From Spirochaetaceae bacterium (GTDB lineage Bacteria; Spirochaetota; Spirochaetia; Treponematales; Breznakiellaceae), in NCBI GenBank assembly GCA_031258625.1, contig JAIRMO010000187.1, forward strand, positions 1 through 22,853: a stretch of 22,853 nt of DNA, written 5' to 3'. The notes beneath the pieces were generated by a model. That model was given only the letters and a program-made list of their open reading frames with translations. It did not search any database and was not told the origin of the DNA. Positions 7,769 through 15,008 of this stretch are shown here, in pieces. The first letter of the stretch is position 1. Every line of letters starts with the position of its first letter. The position numbers and the translations under genes were made by a program.

Positions 7769-8644
7769 TTAAATTGCCGCGCCTTGGGAAGTAACCTTGC
7801 CCTGTTCAACCTCAAGTAAATAATCCCCCCACCTGCCGGCCCATTCCCGCAATTCCGTAACTTCCATGGGCGTGGGGGTTTTGGATACCGAATGTTCCAC
7901 GATTTTTGCCGCCAGGGATCGGTATATCCCCGCCTGAACGGAACGCGGCGCCGCTTCGATGGTGGTTTTCCCCTGGAGTTCACTTTGAGTTACGGTAATG
8001 GACCGGGGAATATACTCCATTACCTGGGTATGGGTTTTTGCCACAAAATCGTCGATGATCTCCTGGGAATAGGGGGTTCCCATGGAATTGGCGATTACCC
8101 CGCCCAAAAGGGCGCCCCCGGAATTGGAGTACTTACTTATCCCCTTAAAAAGGTTATTCGAGGCATAGATAGACATAAAGTCCGAAGAGGATACGGTAAA
8201 AACATGTTCCGCTATCCCCTCCCGGATAGGAACGGCAAACCCGCCGCATACCACATCCCCCAGAACGTCATAAATAACCACGTCCAGTTCCAGTTCTTCA
8301 AAGATATTCTGATGTTTGAAGAGTTCCACCGCGGTGATGATTCCCCGTCCCGCGCAGCCCACCCCGGGGGCGGGCCCTCCGGCTTCTACGCAATAAATAC
8401 CGTTAAACCCCGGAAAAATAACCTCATGGGCCTTGACCACGGTTTTTTCCCGGAGGGTGTCCAAAACCGTGGGGATGTATTTCCCTCCCCGCAGGGTGTT
8501 GGTGGAATCGCTTTTAGGATCACAACCGAACTGCATGACCTTCAACCCCAATTCGGATAAGGCCGCGCTCAAATTTGAGGTGGTCGTTGATTTTCCGATG
8601 CCACCCTTTCCATAAATCGCAATTTGTTTAATCGCTTTCGCCAA
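7769..8644 (-). CDS. NifH-like ATP-dependent reductase component (group IV)
   Basis: This protein of about 291 residues is a NifH/BchL/MarH-type P-loop ATPase that passes electrons from a [4Fe-4S] cluster to the NifDK-like partner. Walker A is [11 protein letters not shown]. The two bridging cluster cysteines are in [13 protein letters not shown] (C97) and [15 protein letters not shown] (C133). The Arg that is ADP-ribosylated in classical NifH is present as R100. I chose the TTG at 8,644: GGGGAG lies seven bases before it, whereas the TTG at 8,650 leaves only one base. It is the first gene of the operon, after a strong promoter. Sequence details such as a CAGRG cluster loop without nitrogenase-specific neighbours favour a group IV paralogue over a nitrogen-fixing NifH. 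Confidence 0.9.
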   Translation of the reverse strand: MAKAIKQIAIYGKGGIGKSTTTSNLSAALSELGLKVMQFGCDPKSDSTNTLRGGKYIPTVLDTLREKTVVKAHEVIFPGFNGIYCVEAGGPAPGVGCAGRGIITAVELFKHQNIFEELELDVVIYDVLGDVVCGGFAVPIREGIAEHVFTVSSSDFMSIYASNNLFKGISKYSNSGGALLGGVIANSMGTPYSQEIIDDFVAKTHTQVMEYIPRSITVTQSELQGKTTIEAAPRSVQAGIYRSLAAKIVEHSVSKTPTPMEVTELREWAGRWGDYLLEVEQGKVTSQGAAI

Positions 8645-8687
8645 AACCAAGCTCCCCTTTTCCTTAAAATTTAGTCCGTCTCTCCAT

Positions 8688-8715
8688 TACCTATTTTTTT
8701 TATTATTCATAGGTA
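8688..8715 (-). promoter_or_regulatory. leader hairpin of the nitrogenase-like operon
   Basis: In the untranslated leader, TACCTAT at 8,709-8,715 (minus) can pair with ATAGGTA at 8,688-8,694, leaving an A-rich 14-base loop. The stem is only seven pairs and AT-rich. It could modulate mRNA stability or be incidental. Confidence 0.3.
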
Positions 8716-8731
8716 TTTAATAAGTTTTTAG

Positions 8732-8760
8732 ATTATATTAAGCGTAAAATATATTGTCAA
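8732..8760 (-). promoter_or_regulatory. sigma70-type promoter of the nitrogenase-like operon
   Basis: On the minus strand TTGACA (8,755-8,760) and TATAAT (8,732-8,737) are separated by exactly 17 bases, a consensus housekeeping promoter. The DNA upstream of it is very AT-rich and could act as an UP element. The expected start of transcription near 8,725 gives a leader of about 80 bases before the NifH-like gene. A promoter this strong implies control by a repressor or by an RNA mechanism if the operon is conditional. Confidence 0.8.
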
Positions 8761-8763
8761 TAT
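8751..8763. promoter_or_regulatory. candidate operator overlapping the -35 box
   Basis: A 13-base perfect palindrome, ATATTGACAATAT (odd centre), covers the -35 hexamer of the nitrogenase-like operon promoter. A site here would let a dimeric repressor block RNA polymerase. No regulator gene is present in the window, and a palindrome this short in AT-rich DNA can occur by chance. Confidence 0.35.
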
Positions 8764-8803
8764 GTTTTCCTAAAAATTCTATATTTTTAATATGAAATAT
8801 TTC

Positions 8804-8824
8804 CCAAAATACGGTTGATTTTGG
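8804..8824. repeat. short palindrome of the TTTTGGAA family
   Basis: CCAAAAT and ATTTTGG (8,804-8,810 and 8,818-8,824) flank a seven-base loop. It lies between the thiI terminator region and the operon promoter, next to the longer palindrome at 8,844-8,872, and shares its core with the palindromes near 12,702, 18,611 and 18,734. Confidence 0.4.
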
Positions 8825-8872
8825 AAAAGCCGCTATGATGAAGCGGTTTCAAAATCTCGTATTTTGAAACCG
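8825..8872 (-). terminator. likely terminator region after thiI
   Basis: Directly after the thiI stop, a perfect 12-base inverted repeat (8,844-8,855 with 8,861-8,872, five-base loop) is followed by a second small stem CCGCT/AGCGG (8,830-8,846) that runs into CTTTT on the minus strand. Together they could end thiI transcription and insulate it from the operon promoter. The two stems share bases, so they are mutually exclusive. The U-tract is short, which keeps confidence moderate. Confidence 0.5.
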
Positions 8873-8877
8873 TACCC

Positions 8878-10110
8878 TTAAATCATGCCGCCTTCGGCCT
8901 GCGTTCCGTTCCCCCGAGGCCCGTTCTGTTCCGGCCGTTCTTTTCCCGGGGGAAAGGAACATTTTTCCGTATGCCCCCCTCGGAGGGCCTCCGCCAGGGA
9001 TTCCTCCAGGTTAAGCCCCTGGTAGAGGCGGAGGGCTTCCTCCCGGTTCCCCCGGATGATGGGGTGGGGAGGGCTGAAAAGGAGGCAGCAGTCCTCATAG
9101 GGGAGGATTGAGGTTTTGTAGGTACCGATGGTCTCGGCGATCCGGATGATTTTTTCCTTATCCATGCCGATCAAGGGCCGCAACACCGGGATTTTTACCC
9201 GGCTTTCGGTACAGGCTATATTTTCTATAGTTTGGCTTGCCACCTGGGAAAGGCTTTCCCCGGTGATAAGGCACGCGCAACGCAGCTTTTCCGCCAGCTT
9301 TTCCGCGGCGTCCATCATAGCCATCCTGAGCAGGACCGTATGCCATTCCAAAGGAGCCCCCGCTTTTATGTGTTTCTGGATCGGGGTAAAATTCAAGGTG
9401 TGGAGCCGGACCCCCAGGGAATACCGGCCCACGGTTTCCGCCAATTTTACCACCTTGAGCCGGGCTTCTTCCGAGGTGTAGGGGTAGGCATGGAAATAAA
9501 CCGCCTCGATTACCATCCCCCGGGATGCCAAGAGGTACCCCGCCACCGGGGAATCGATACCCCCCGAGAGGAGGAGGAGGCCCCGGCCGGCGCTTCCCAC
9601 GGGAAGCCCCTGCCGTCCCCGCCGCCCGAAACCGTATACATAGGCCTTTTCCCGGATCTCAACTTCAATAATTCCCTGGGGCTGACGGACATCCACCCGG
9701 AGGCCCGGCACCGCCCCCAGCACCGCCTCGCCCCCCTCCCGGGCAATACCGTAGGAATCCAGGGGAAAACTTTTATCGGTCCGGCGGGCCTCTATTTTGA
9801 AGGTTCGGATCCCCCCTCCCAGCAGCCGCTTCCCTTCCTCAACACAGGAGCGGATCACCGCGGGGACGGTTTTTTCACACACCCGGGTCTGTGCCCATCC
9901 GCTAATCCCCATCAAATGGTCCAGGGCGTCTTCGGCCCGGCTTTCCGTATCCTCGGGACTGTGGAGGTAGAAGCGGCCGCTGGCGGTTTCCACCCGCGCC
10001 CCGGTTCCCCGGATCAGGGCCTCCAGGTTCCGCCGGAGGATCCGTTCAAAAACCCGGCGGTTCCCCCCCTTGAGGGTGAGTTCCCCCAATTTTAAAAGAT
10101 AGGTGATCAT
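8878..10110 (-). CDS. thiI: tRNA 4-thiouridine synthase ThiI, without rhodanese domain
   Basis: This 410-residue protein adenylates U8 of tRNA and inserts sulfur to give 4-thiouridine. An N-terminal ferredoxin-like and THUMP region (about 1-165) is followed by a PP-loop ATP-pyrophosphatase domain with the motif SGGIDSP at 182-188. The conserved Cys in PYEDCCLLFSPPHP (C341/C342) marks the active-site loop. It lacks the C-terminal rhodanese domain of the enterobacterial protein and ends in a Gly/Pro-rich tail. In Bacillus-type systems such a ThiI takes sulfur directly from a dedicated desulfurase, and one is encoded nine bases upstream. The start has only a weak AAAGG very close to the ATG; translation is probably coupled to the gene before it. 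Confidence 0.93.
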   Translation of the reverse strand: MITYLLKLGELTLKGGNRRVFERILRRNLEALIRGTGARVETASGRFYLHSPEDTESRAEDALDHLMGISGWAQTRVCEKTVPAVIRSCVEEGKRLLGGGIRTFKIEARRTDKSFPLDSYGIAREGGEAVLGAVPGLRVDVRQPQGIIEVEIREKAYVYGFGRRGRQGLPVGSAGRGLLLLSGGIDSPVAGYLLASRGMVIEAVYFHAYPYTSEEARLKVVKLAETVGRYSLGVRLHTLNFTPIQKHIKAGAPLEWHTVLLRMAMMDAAEKLAEKLRCACLITGESLSQVASQTIENIACTESRVKIPVLRPLIGMDKEKIIRIAETIGTYKTSILPYEDCCLLFSPPHPIIRGNREEALRLYQGLNLEESLAEALRGGHTEKCSFPPGKERPEQNGPRGNGTQAEGGMI

Positions 10111-10119
10111 CCCTTTATA

Positions 10120-11262
10120 CTACAGCGTTTTGAGCATTTCTCCTATGGCGTTGATCAGGGCCTCTACATCCTCGATACTGGTGGACCAGCCCTGGGATAT
10201 CCGAACACCTCCGAATGCGGTCTGTTCATCCACCCCCATGGCGGCGAGGATCGGCCGTTTCTCCGAGGCCGAGGAACAGGCGGAACCCGTGGAAACCGCA
10301 AACCCCACGTCATCCAGGACCCGGACCATCACCTCCCCGGGAATGTCCTCGAAAGCGGCCTGGAGGATATAGGGGGAAAACCGGGAATCCCCTTCCCCCC
10401 GGTCCCGGGGGATGAGGGAACACCGGCCCAGGTCCCGCAGGGCATGGATCAGGGTTTTCCACCGGCCGGAAGCGGCCTCGTATTCCCGCCGCAGGGTATC
10501 CGGGTCAAGCCGTTTTTCCAGGCAGTCCGCCAGGGCCAGGGCGCCGGCGGTATTTTCCGTTCCCGGCCGCTTACCCCCCTCCTGCCCCCCCCCGGAATAG
10601 AGGGGTTCCAGGTCTTTCCGGCAGTAGAGGAGGCCGATACCCCGGGGCCCCCCGAGTTTATGGGCGCTCAACGAGGCGGAATCCACATCCAGAGCCCTGA
10701 GGTCCAGGGGAATCTTCCCCATGGCCTGGACCATATCGCAATGGACATGGACGGGCGCCCCTTCCCGGTTCCGGATCCGGCCCATCAGTCCGGGGAGGTC
10801 CATGACGGCCCCGGTTTCGTTGTTGACCCCCATGATTGCCACCAACCGGGCTCCGGGATTTTTTTTCAGGGCCGCCTCAAGGGTCCGGTGGCTCACCCGG
10901 CCGTCCCCTTCCACAGCGATGGGGGAGACCCGCTTCCCCAGCCGTTCCAGGACCCGGCAATTCTCGCTTACCGAGGGATGTTCCACCGCGGAGGCCAGGA
11001 TATCCCCCGGGCTTCGGAACAGGGTAGAAAAGAGAACCAGGGCGTTCGATTCTGTTCCCCCGGAGGTAAAAAAGAGGTGTTTGGCCTGTACCCCCAGGGC
11101 CGCGGCGCACCGGTTCCGGGCGTCCTCCAGGGCGCCCCGGGCCTCCCGGCCCTCAAGATGCCGGGACGAGGGGTTCCCCCAGGGGAGATCCCCGGGCGCC
11201 GGGATATCCGGCGGCGCGGTGGCGGCCCAGTCAAAGTAACGGCGTTTAAAGGGGGTATTCAT
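10120..11262 (-). CDS. cysteine desulfurase, NifS/IscS family (NifZ-like partner of ThiI)
   Basis: This 380-residue class V PLP aminotransferase releases sulfur from cysteine as an enzyme persulfide. H95 (VEHPSV), D176 (HCDMVQ), the PLP lysine K202 (SAHKLGGPRG) and the catalytic Cys C329 (STGSACSSASEK) are present. The start MNTPFKRRYFDWAAT matches the family (normally YLDNAAT; here Asn is replaced by Trp). The gene precedes thiI by nine bases, so it is most likely the sulfur donor for 4-thiouridine; it may also serve iron-sulfur cluster assembly. No Shine-Dalgarno sequence is visible before the ATG at 11,262: the upstream bases are GATCCTTCCGT. Confidence 0.92.
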   Translation of the reverse strand: MNTPFKRRYFDWAATAPPDIPAPGDLPWGNPSSRHLEGREARGALEDARNRCAAALGVQAKHLFFTSGGTESNALVLFSTLFRSPGDILASAVEHPSVSENCRVLERLGKRVSPIAVEGDGRVSHRTLEAALKKNPGARLVAIMGVNNETGAVMDLPGLMGRIRNREGAPVHVHCDMVQAMGKIPLDLRALDVDSASLSAHKLGGPRGIGLLYCRKDLEPLYSGGGQEGGKRPGTENTAGALALADCLEKRLDPDTLRREYEAASGRWKTLIHALRDLGRCSLIPRDRGEGDSRFSPYILQAAFEDIPGEVMVRVLDDVGFAVSTGSACSSASEKRPILAAMGVDEQTAFGGVRISQGWSTSIEDVEALINAIGEMLKTL

Positions 11263-11275
11263 ACGGAAGGATCAT

Positions 11276-11346
11276 AAAAAAAAATTACGGCCCTCACAAG
11301 GGGGGAACCGGCAGGTCAAGCCATAACCAACCGGAACCGCCCCCTT
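11276..11346 (-). terminator. likely rho-independent terminator of argG
   Basis: Beyond the argG stop, a GC-rich stem is possible between AAGGGGG (11,340-11,346 on the minus strand) and CCCCCTT (11,298-11,305), helped by CCGG/CCGG inside. Nine T residues follow at 11,276-11,284, but about 13 bases after the stem, which is further than usual. A second, shorter pairing closer to the T-run may occur. The same T-run lies just before the desulfurase start. Confidence 0.5.
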
Positions 11347-11354
11347 CCTGACCC

Positions 11355-12659
11355 CTACCCCGCGGTCCCCTTGGATTTGGCGTCGGTAGTCGTTTCCGGC
11401 GGAGTTTTCCCGGCAGCTTTGGCGGCGCCGGCTTGTCCTTTCACGCCGCTTTTCCGCCCCCCCCCTTTTTCCATCATGGCCCGTACCACTATGGGGAGAC
11501 CGTAAAGCCGGATAAAGCCCTTGGCATCGGCGTGGTTGTAGAGTTCTCCGGTGGCAAAACTGGCGATACTGGCGTTATAGAGGGAATAGGGGGAAACGGC
11601 CCCCGCAGAGGATATGGAGCCCTTATAAAGTTTGAGCCGTACCGTACCGGTTACCGTCCGCTGGGTGGCGTCCACAAAGGCGGAAAGGCTCTCCCGAAGG
11701 GGGGTAAACCAGAGGCCTCCGTAGATCAGCTCCCCCATCTTGAGCGCGGCCTGTTGTTTAAAGGCATAGGTCTGCCGGTCAAGGCAGAGGTGTTCCAGTT
11801 CCTGGTGGGCATAGTAGAGGATGCTGCCCCCGGGGGTTTCATAGATCCCACGGCTTTTCATCCCCACCACCCGGTTCTCCACGAGGTCCACGATACCCAC
11901 CCCATGGGCGCCGCCGATTTTATTCAAGGTCTGAATCAACCTCACCCCGTCCAGCTTACGGCCGTTCACCCCAATGGGGATCCCCTTTTCAAACTCGATC
12001 TCCACGTATTCGGCCTTGTTGGGGGCCTTTTCCGGGGGCACCGATATTTCGAGCATATTCCCCAGGCGGGGTTCATTTGAGGGGTCCTCCAGTTCCAGGC
12101 CCTCGTGGGAAATATGCCAAAGGTTATCGTCCCGGCTGTAGGATTGTTTCTTTTTCATGGGCGCCGGGATCTTCCGTTTTTTCAGATATTCGATTTCTTC
12201 CTCCCGGCTTTTAATGTCCCAGGTCCGCCAGGGGGCGATGATCTCCAGATCCGGGGCAAAGGCCATGATCCCCAGGTCGAACCTGACCTGGTCGTTCCCC
12301 TTGCCGGTGGCCCCATGGGCGATAGCCACGGCTTTTTCCTTCCGGGCCTGTTCCACCAGGACCTTGGCAATGAGGGGCCGGGCGGTGGAGGTTCCCAGGA
12401 GGTACTTTTCTTCGTAGACGGCGTTGGCCTTGAGGGCGGGCCACACATAGTTCTCCACATAGGTTTGTTTGACATCAACCACCACACAAGAAACCGCCCC
12501 GGTATCCAGGGCCCGTTGGGTAACGGTTTGCCAGTCCGCCTCCTGTCCCACATCCACACAAACCGCCGCGATATCACAATCGTAGTTTTCCTTGAGCCAG
12601 GGGATGATCACCGTGGTATCCAACCCCCCCGAATAGGCGAGCACGACTTTCTTTTTCAT
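11355..12659 (-). CDS. argG: argininosuccinate synthase
   Basis: This 434-residue enzyme joins citrulline and aspartate using ATP to make argininosuccinate, the penultimate intermediate of arginine synthesis. The N-type ATP pyrophosphatase motif is [11 protein letters not shown] near residues 6-16, and the family signature [12 protein letters not shown] follows at about 115. I chose the ATG at 12,659: GGAG lies five bases upstream and the protein then starts [14 protein letters not shown] as expected. The frame stays open upstream to 12,716 without support. The last 30 or so residues are a low-complexity Lys/Ala/Gly/Thr tail beyond the usual end. It is a single-gene unit, separated from the argCJBD operon by the opposite-strand TraX-family gene. 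Confidence 0.96.
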   Translation of the reverse strand: MKKKVVLAYSGGLDTTVIIPWLKENYDCDIAAVCVDVGQEADWQTVTQRALDTGAVSCVVVDVKQTYVENYVWPALKANAVYEEKYLLGTSTARPLIAKVLVEQARKEKAVAIAHGATGKGNDQVRFDLGIMAFAPDLEIIAPWRTWDIKSREEEIEYLKKRKIPAPMKKKQSYSRDDNLWHISHEGLELEDPSNEPRLGNMLEISVPPEKAPNKAEYVEIEFEKGIPIGVNGRKLDGVRLIQTLNKIGGAHGVGIVDLVENRVVGMKSRGIYETPGGSILYYAHQELEHLCLDRQTYAFKQQAALKMGELIYGGLWFTPLRESLSAFVDATQRTVTGTVRLKLYKGSISSAGAVSPYSLYNASIASFATGELYNHADAKGFIRLYGLPIVVRAMMEKGGGRKSGVKGQAGAAKAAGKTPPETTTDAKSKGTAG

Positions 12660-12701
12660 AACAACTCCGGAATAGCGTACAAACGTAATTTTCTTATAAG
12701 C

Positions 12702-12732
12702 CTGTTCCGAAACCAACCGGATTTTGGAACAG
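12702..12732. repeat. palindrome in the argG upstream region
   Basis: CTGTTCCGAAA and TTTTGGAACAG (12,702-12,712 and 12,722-12,732) pair over 11 bases with one mismatch, which becomes a G-U wobble if transcribed in the plus direction. It lies between argG and the divergent TraX-family gene and shares the TTTTGGAAC core with other intergenic palindromes in this window. Confidence 0.5.
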
Positions 12733-12736
12733 ACCC

Positions 12737-12742
12737 ATTATA
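12737..12742 (-). promoter_or_regulatory. possible -10 box for argG
   Basis: A perfect TATAAT on the minus strand lies about 80 bases upstream of the argG start. No good -35 hexamer is placed 16-18 bases upstream (an A/T run is there), so this is only a candidate. Transcription would start inside or just before the palindrome at 12,702-12,732. Confidence 0.3.
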
Positions 12743-12837
12743 CTATAAAACAACAATATAAAAAAGGCCCCGGCAAAAATTCGCTAAAAATTTGGAATTT
12801 CTCCGGGGGATGAGTACCTTATAATTGAGGAGTGGTT

Positions 12838-13644
12838 ATGGTTGATGAGGAAATAGCGGTGGTGAAATTACACCATCAGTATCAGATTATGTCGGGGACC
12901 ACCCTTAAAGTTATCGGTATTATCCTGATGGTTATGGACCACCTGCACCAAATGTTTATCCTCCAGGGGGCGCCGAATTGGTTAAATTGGTTCGGCCGTC
13001 CGGTGGCCGTCATATTTATGTTTCTCTGCGCCGAGGGGTTTTATTATACCCGGAGCAAAAAACGGTATCTGGCCCAGCTTCTGATCGGGTTCTTGTTCAT
13101 GTCCCTTATGAACCGGATCCTTTCCTATTATTTACCCCTTGAAGCGGTTGCCCTAATAAACAACATATTCAGCGCCCTCCTCCTCGCGGCTTTTTATATG
13201 GGAATGGTTGACCTTATCCGGGAGGGTATCCGGGAGAAAAGGGCAAAAAAAATCCTCCTGGCCCTGGGGGGAATACTCATCCCCTGGGTTATCGGCATAG
13301 CCACACTCTTTGTCATCGCCAACGTAGAGCGGACCGGGGCGATGCTCCTGCTGTTTATCCCCAATCCCATCTTCGCGGAGGGCGGCTTTGTTATGGTCCT
13401 GATGGGACTGCTGTTTTATATCCTGCGGAAATACCGGCTGGCCCAGGCGGGGGTGATAGCGGTCATCGCGCTCATCTCGGGGCTCACCGCCGAGCCCGGG
13501 AATTTCCAATGGCTCATGGTTACCGCCATTATACCCATCCTCCTTTACAACGGTAACCGGGGCCGGGGGGGTAAATACTTCTTCTACATCTTTTACCCCG
13601 CCCATATATACCTGTTTTATATCATCGCCTGGTTTTTAAAATAA
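12838..13644 (+). CDS. TraX-family integral membrane protein
   Basis: This 268-residue polytopic membrane protein has about eight or nine hydrophobic segments. The N-terminal portion, GTTLKVIGIILMVMDHLHQM followed by WFGRPVAVIFMFLCAEGFYYT, is the hallmark of the TraX family (named for the F-plasmid pilin acetylase), which is common as a chromosomal protein of unknown role and probably acylates a surface molecule. I chose the ATG at 12,838 because GAGGAG lies five bases upstream; a GTG at 12,832 would overlap that site. A TATAAT at 12,820-12,825 is too close to be its -10 box. No conjugation genes are nearby, so a role in F-like transfer is unlikely. It points against argG and argD and is probably transcribed alone. 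Confidence 0.8.
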   Translation: MVDEEIAVVKLHHQYQIMSGTTLKVIGIILMVMDHLHQMFILQGAPNWLNWFGRPVAVIFMFLCAEGFYYTRSKKRYLAQLLIGFLFMSLMNRILSYYLPLEAVALINNIFSALLLAAFYMGMVDLIREGIREKRAKKILLALGGILIPWVIGIATLFVIANVERTGAMLLLFIPNPIFAEGGFVMVLMGLLFYILRKYRLAQAGVIAVIALISGLTAEPGNFQWLMVTAIIPILLYNGNRGRGGKYFFYIFYPAHIYLFYIIAWFLK

Positions 13645-13834
13645 AGAATTTTGGAAAGGGATTGTACCGGCGATGATTACACCCTTATAAAGAGGATGAA
13701 ACCTGGCCTTTTTACGGGACAAGGATATAAGCCTGGTAAACGGCGGCGAATACCTCATCGGCGCAAGTTTTCTTATGTGTATCCTCCGTTAAGTCAATGG
13801 GAGGAGGAATCCTAAAAAAGCGGCCTTCTAAATT
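13645..13834. other. intergenic stretch with a possible gene relic
   Basis: These 190 bases separate the converging TraX-family gene and argD. One plus-strand frame near 13,708-13,790 reads AFLRDKDISLVNGGEYLIGA and on to a stop, which looks like protein-coding sequence without a start; it may be a relic of a lost gene. A different frame (13,696-13,815) gives a 39-residue basic peptide that I do not call. No convincing terminator is seen; a T-run follows argD on the minus strand without a clear stem. Confidence 0.3.
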
Positions 13835-14998
13835 TCAGTCCAAAATCCCCCGGAGGATCCCCAACCCCTGGTCAATCTCGCCGTTGGTAATGGTATAGGG
13901 GGGAAGGAACCGCAGGGTATGGGTCCCCGCGGAAAGGATCAGGAGCCCCCGGGCCAGGCAAGCCTCCAGTACCGGCCAGGCTTCGACGGTGATATCCACG
14001 CCAATCATAAGCCCCCTGCCCCGGATCTCTTTAATCTTCGGGTGATTCCAGGATCGGAGGATCCCCTGAATCCGCTCCCCCTTCCCCCGGATCTCCCCCA
14101 AAAACTGAGGTGTGTGTACCGTATCAAGCACCACCAGACCCGCGGCCGCGGCCAAGGGGTTCCCCCCAAAGGTGGAACCGTGGTCCCCGGGCTCAAAGAC
14201 ATCCGCGGTTTTTTCTCCCCCCAGGACCGCCCCCACGGGGACCCCCCCGGAAAGCCCCTTGGCCAGGGTCACCACATCGGGTCTGACCCCGTAGGCCTCA
14301 CAGGCCAGAAAGGTCCCGGTCCGCCCCACCCCGCACTGGATCTCGTCAAACATAAGGAGTATATCCCGGTCCGCGCAAAACCGGGCGGCGGCCTTAATAT
14401 ATGCCTCGTCCTGGGGGATGATCCCGCTTTCACCCTGGACGGCCTCGATGAGGAGCCCCGCCACGGAGGAAGGGTCCAGGGCACGGTCCAGGGCATCCAC
14501 GTCCCCGGGGGGCACAAAAAGAAACCCTTCGGTAAAGGGGCCAAAGTCCCGGTGGAACTTTTCCTGTCCCGTGGCGGCCAGGGTGGTAATGGTCCTGCCG
14601 TGGAAACTTCCCCGTAGGGTAACGATCCGGTACCGGCCGGGACCGTGTTTTTTCAGGGAATATTTCCGGGCTATTTTGCAGGCCCCCTCATTGGCCTCGG
14701 CCCCGGAATTGGCCAGAAACACCTTTCGCATCCCCGCCGGGGCGCAGGCGGCCACCAGCTTTTCCGCAAAGGCCAGGGACACATCACTCTGGTAGTAATT
14801 ACACACATGGTTGATTTTCGCCGCCTGCTCCGCAACAGCCTTTACCAGGGCCGGATACCCGTGGCCCAAACAATTCACCGCGATACCGGCGGTAAAATCC
14901 AGGTAGTGTTTTCCGTTCACGTCCGAAAGCCAGGCCCCCTCCCCTTGGGTAAAGGTTACCGGCAGCCGGTGATAGGTATTCATAAATACATCGGCCAT
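13835..14998 (-). CDS. argD: acetylornithine aminotransferase
   Basis: This 387-residue class III PLP aminotransferase converts N-acetylglutamate semialdehyde to N-acetylornithine. Motifs include LANSGAEANEGACKIARKY, FDEIQCGVGRTG with the cofactor Asp (about 218), and the PLP lysine in TLAKGLSGGVP (about K247). The family-typical opening MADVFMNTYHRLPVTF supports the ATG at 14,998, which has GAGGAG six bases upstream, partly formed by the end of argB (the argB stop TGA lies at 15,009-15,011). A TTG at 15,016 in the same frame has no such site. It is the last gene of the argC-J-B-D operon and is translationally coupled to argB. Confidence 0.94.
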   Translation of the reverse strand: MADVFMNTYHRLPVTFTQGEGAWLSDVNGKHYLDFTAGIAVNCLGHGYPALVKAVAEQAAKINHVCNYYQSDVSLAFAEKLVAACAPAGMRKVFLANSGAEANEGACKIARKYSLKKHGPGRYRIVTLRGSFHGRTITTLAATGQEKFHRDFGPFTEGFLFVPPGDVDALDRALDPSSVAGLLIEAVQGESGIIPQDEAYIKAAARFCADRDILLMFDEIQCGVGRTGTFLACEAYGVRPDVVTLAKGLSGGVPVGAVLGGEKTADVFEPGDHGSTFGGNPLAAAAGLVVLDTVHTPQFLGEIRGKGERIQGILRSWNHPKIKEIRGRGLMIGVDITVEAWPVLEACLARGLLILSAGTHTLRFLPPYTITNGEIDQGLGILRGILD

Positions 14999-15008
14999 AG
15001 TTTTCTCC

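Noticed and set aside
3804..8644. Classical molybdenum nitrogenase (nifHDK) for nitrogen fixation
   Set aside because: The gene order is H-cysK-K-D, the D subunit appears to lack the key histidines, the K subunit lacks the long N-terminal extension, and no nifB, nifE, nifN or nifV is present.
3804..8644. Chlorophyll (BchLNB) or F430 (CfbCD) reductase
   Set aside because: No tetrapyrrole genes are nearby, and the cysK and importer context points to sulfur rather than tetrapyrroles.
9232..11277. Long open frames on the plus strand opposite thiI and the desulfurase (for example 10,444-11,277)
   Set aside because: They are antisense to conserved enzymes, Pro/Gly/Arg-rich and without motifs, as expected of shadow frames in GC-rich DNA.
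12105..12761. Plus-strand open frame opposite argG
   Set aside because: Antisense to a conserved enzyme, Gly/Pro/His-rich composition, no recognisable domain.
13696..13815. 39-residue basic peptide gene
   Set aside because: The start has no properly spaced ribosome-binding site and the sequence is compositionally odd; a competing frame looks more coding-like.
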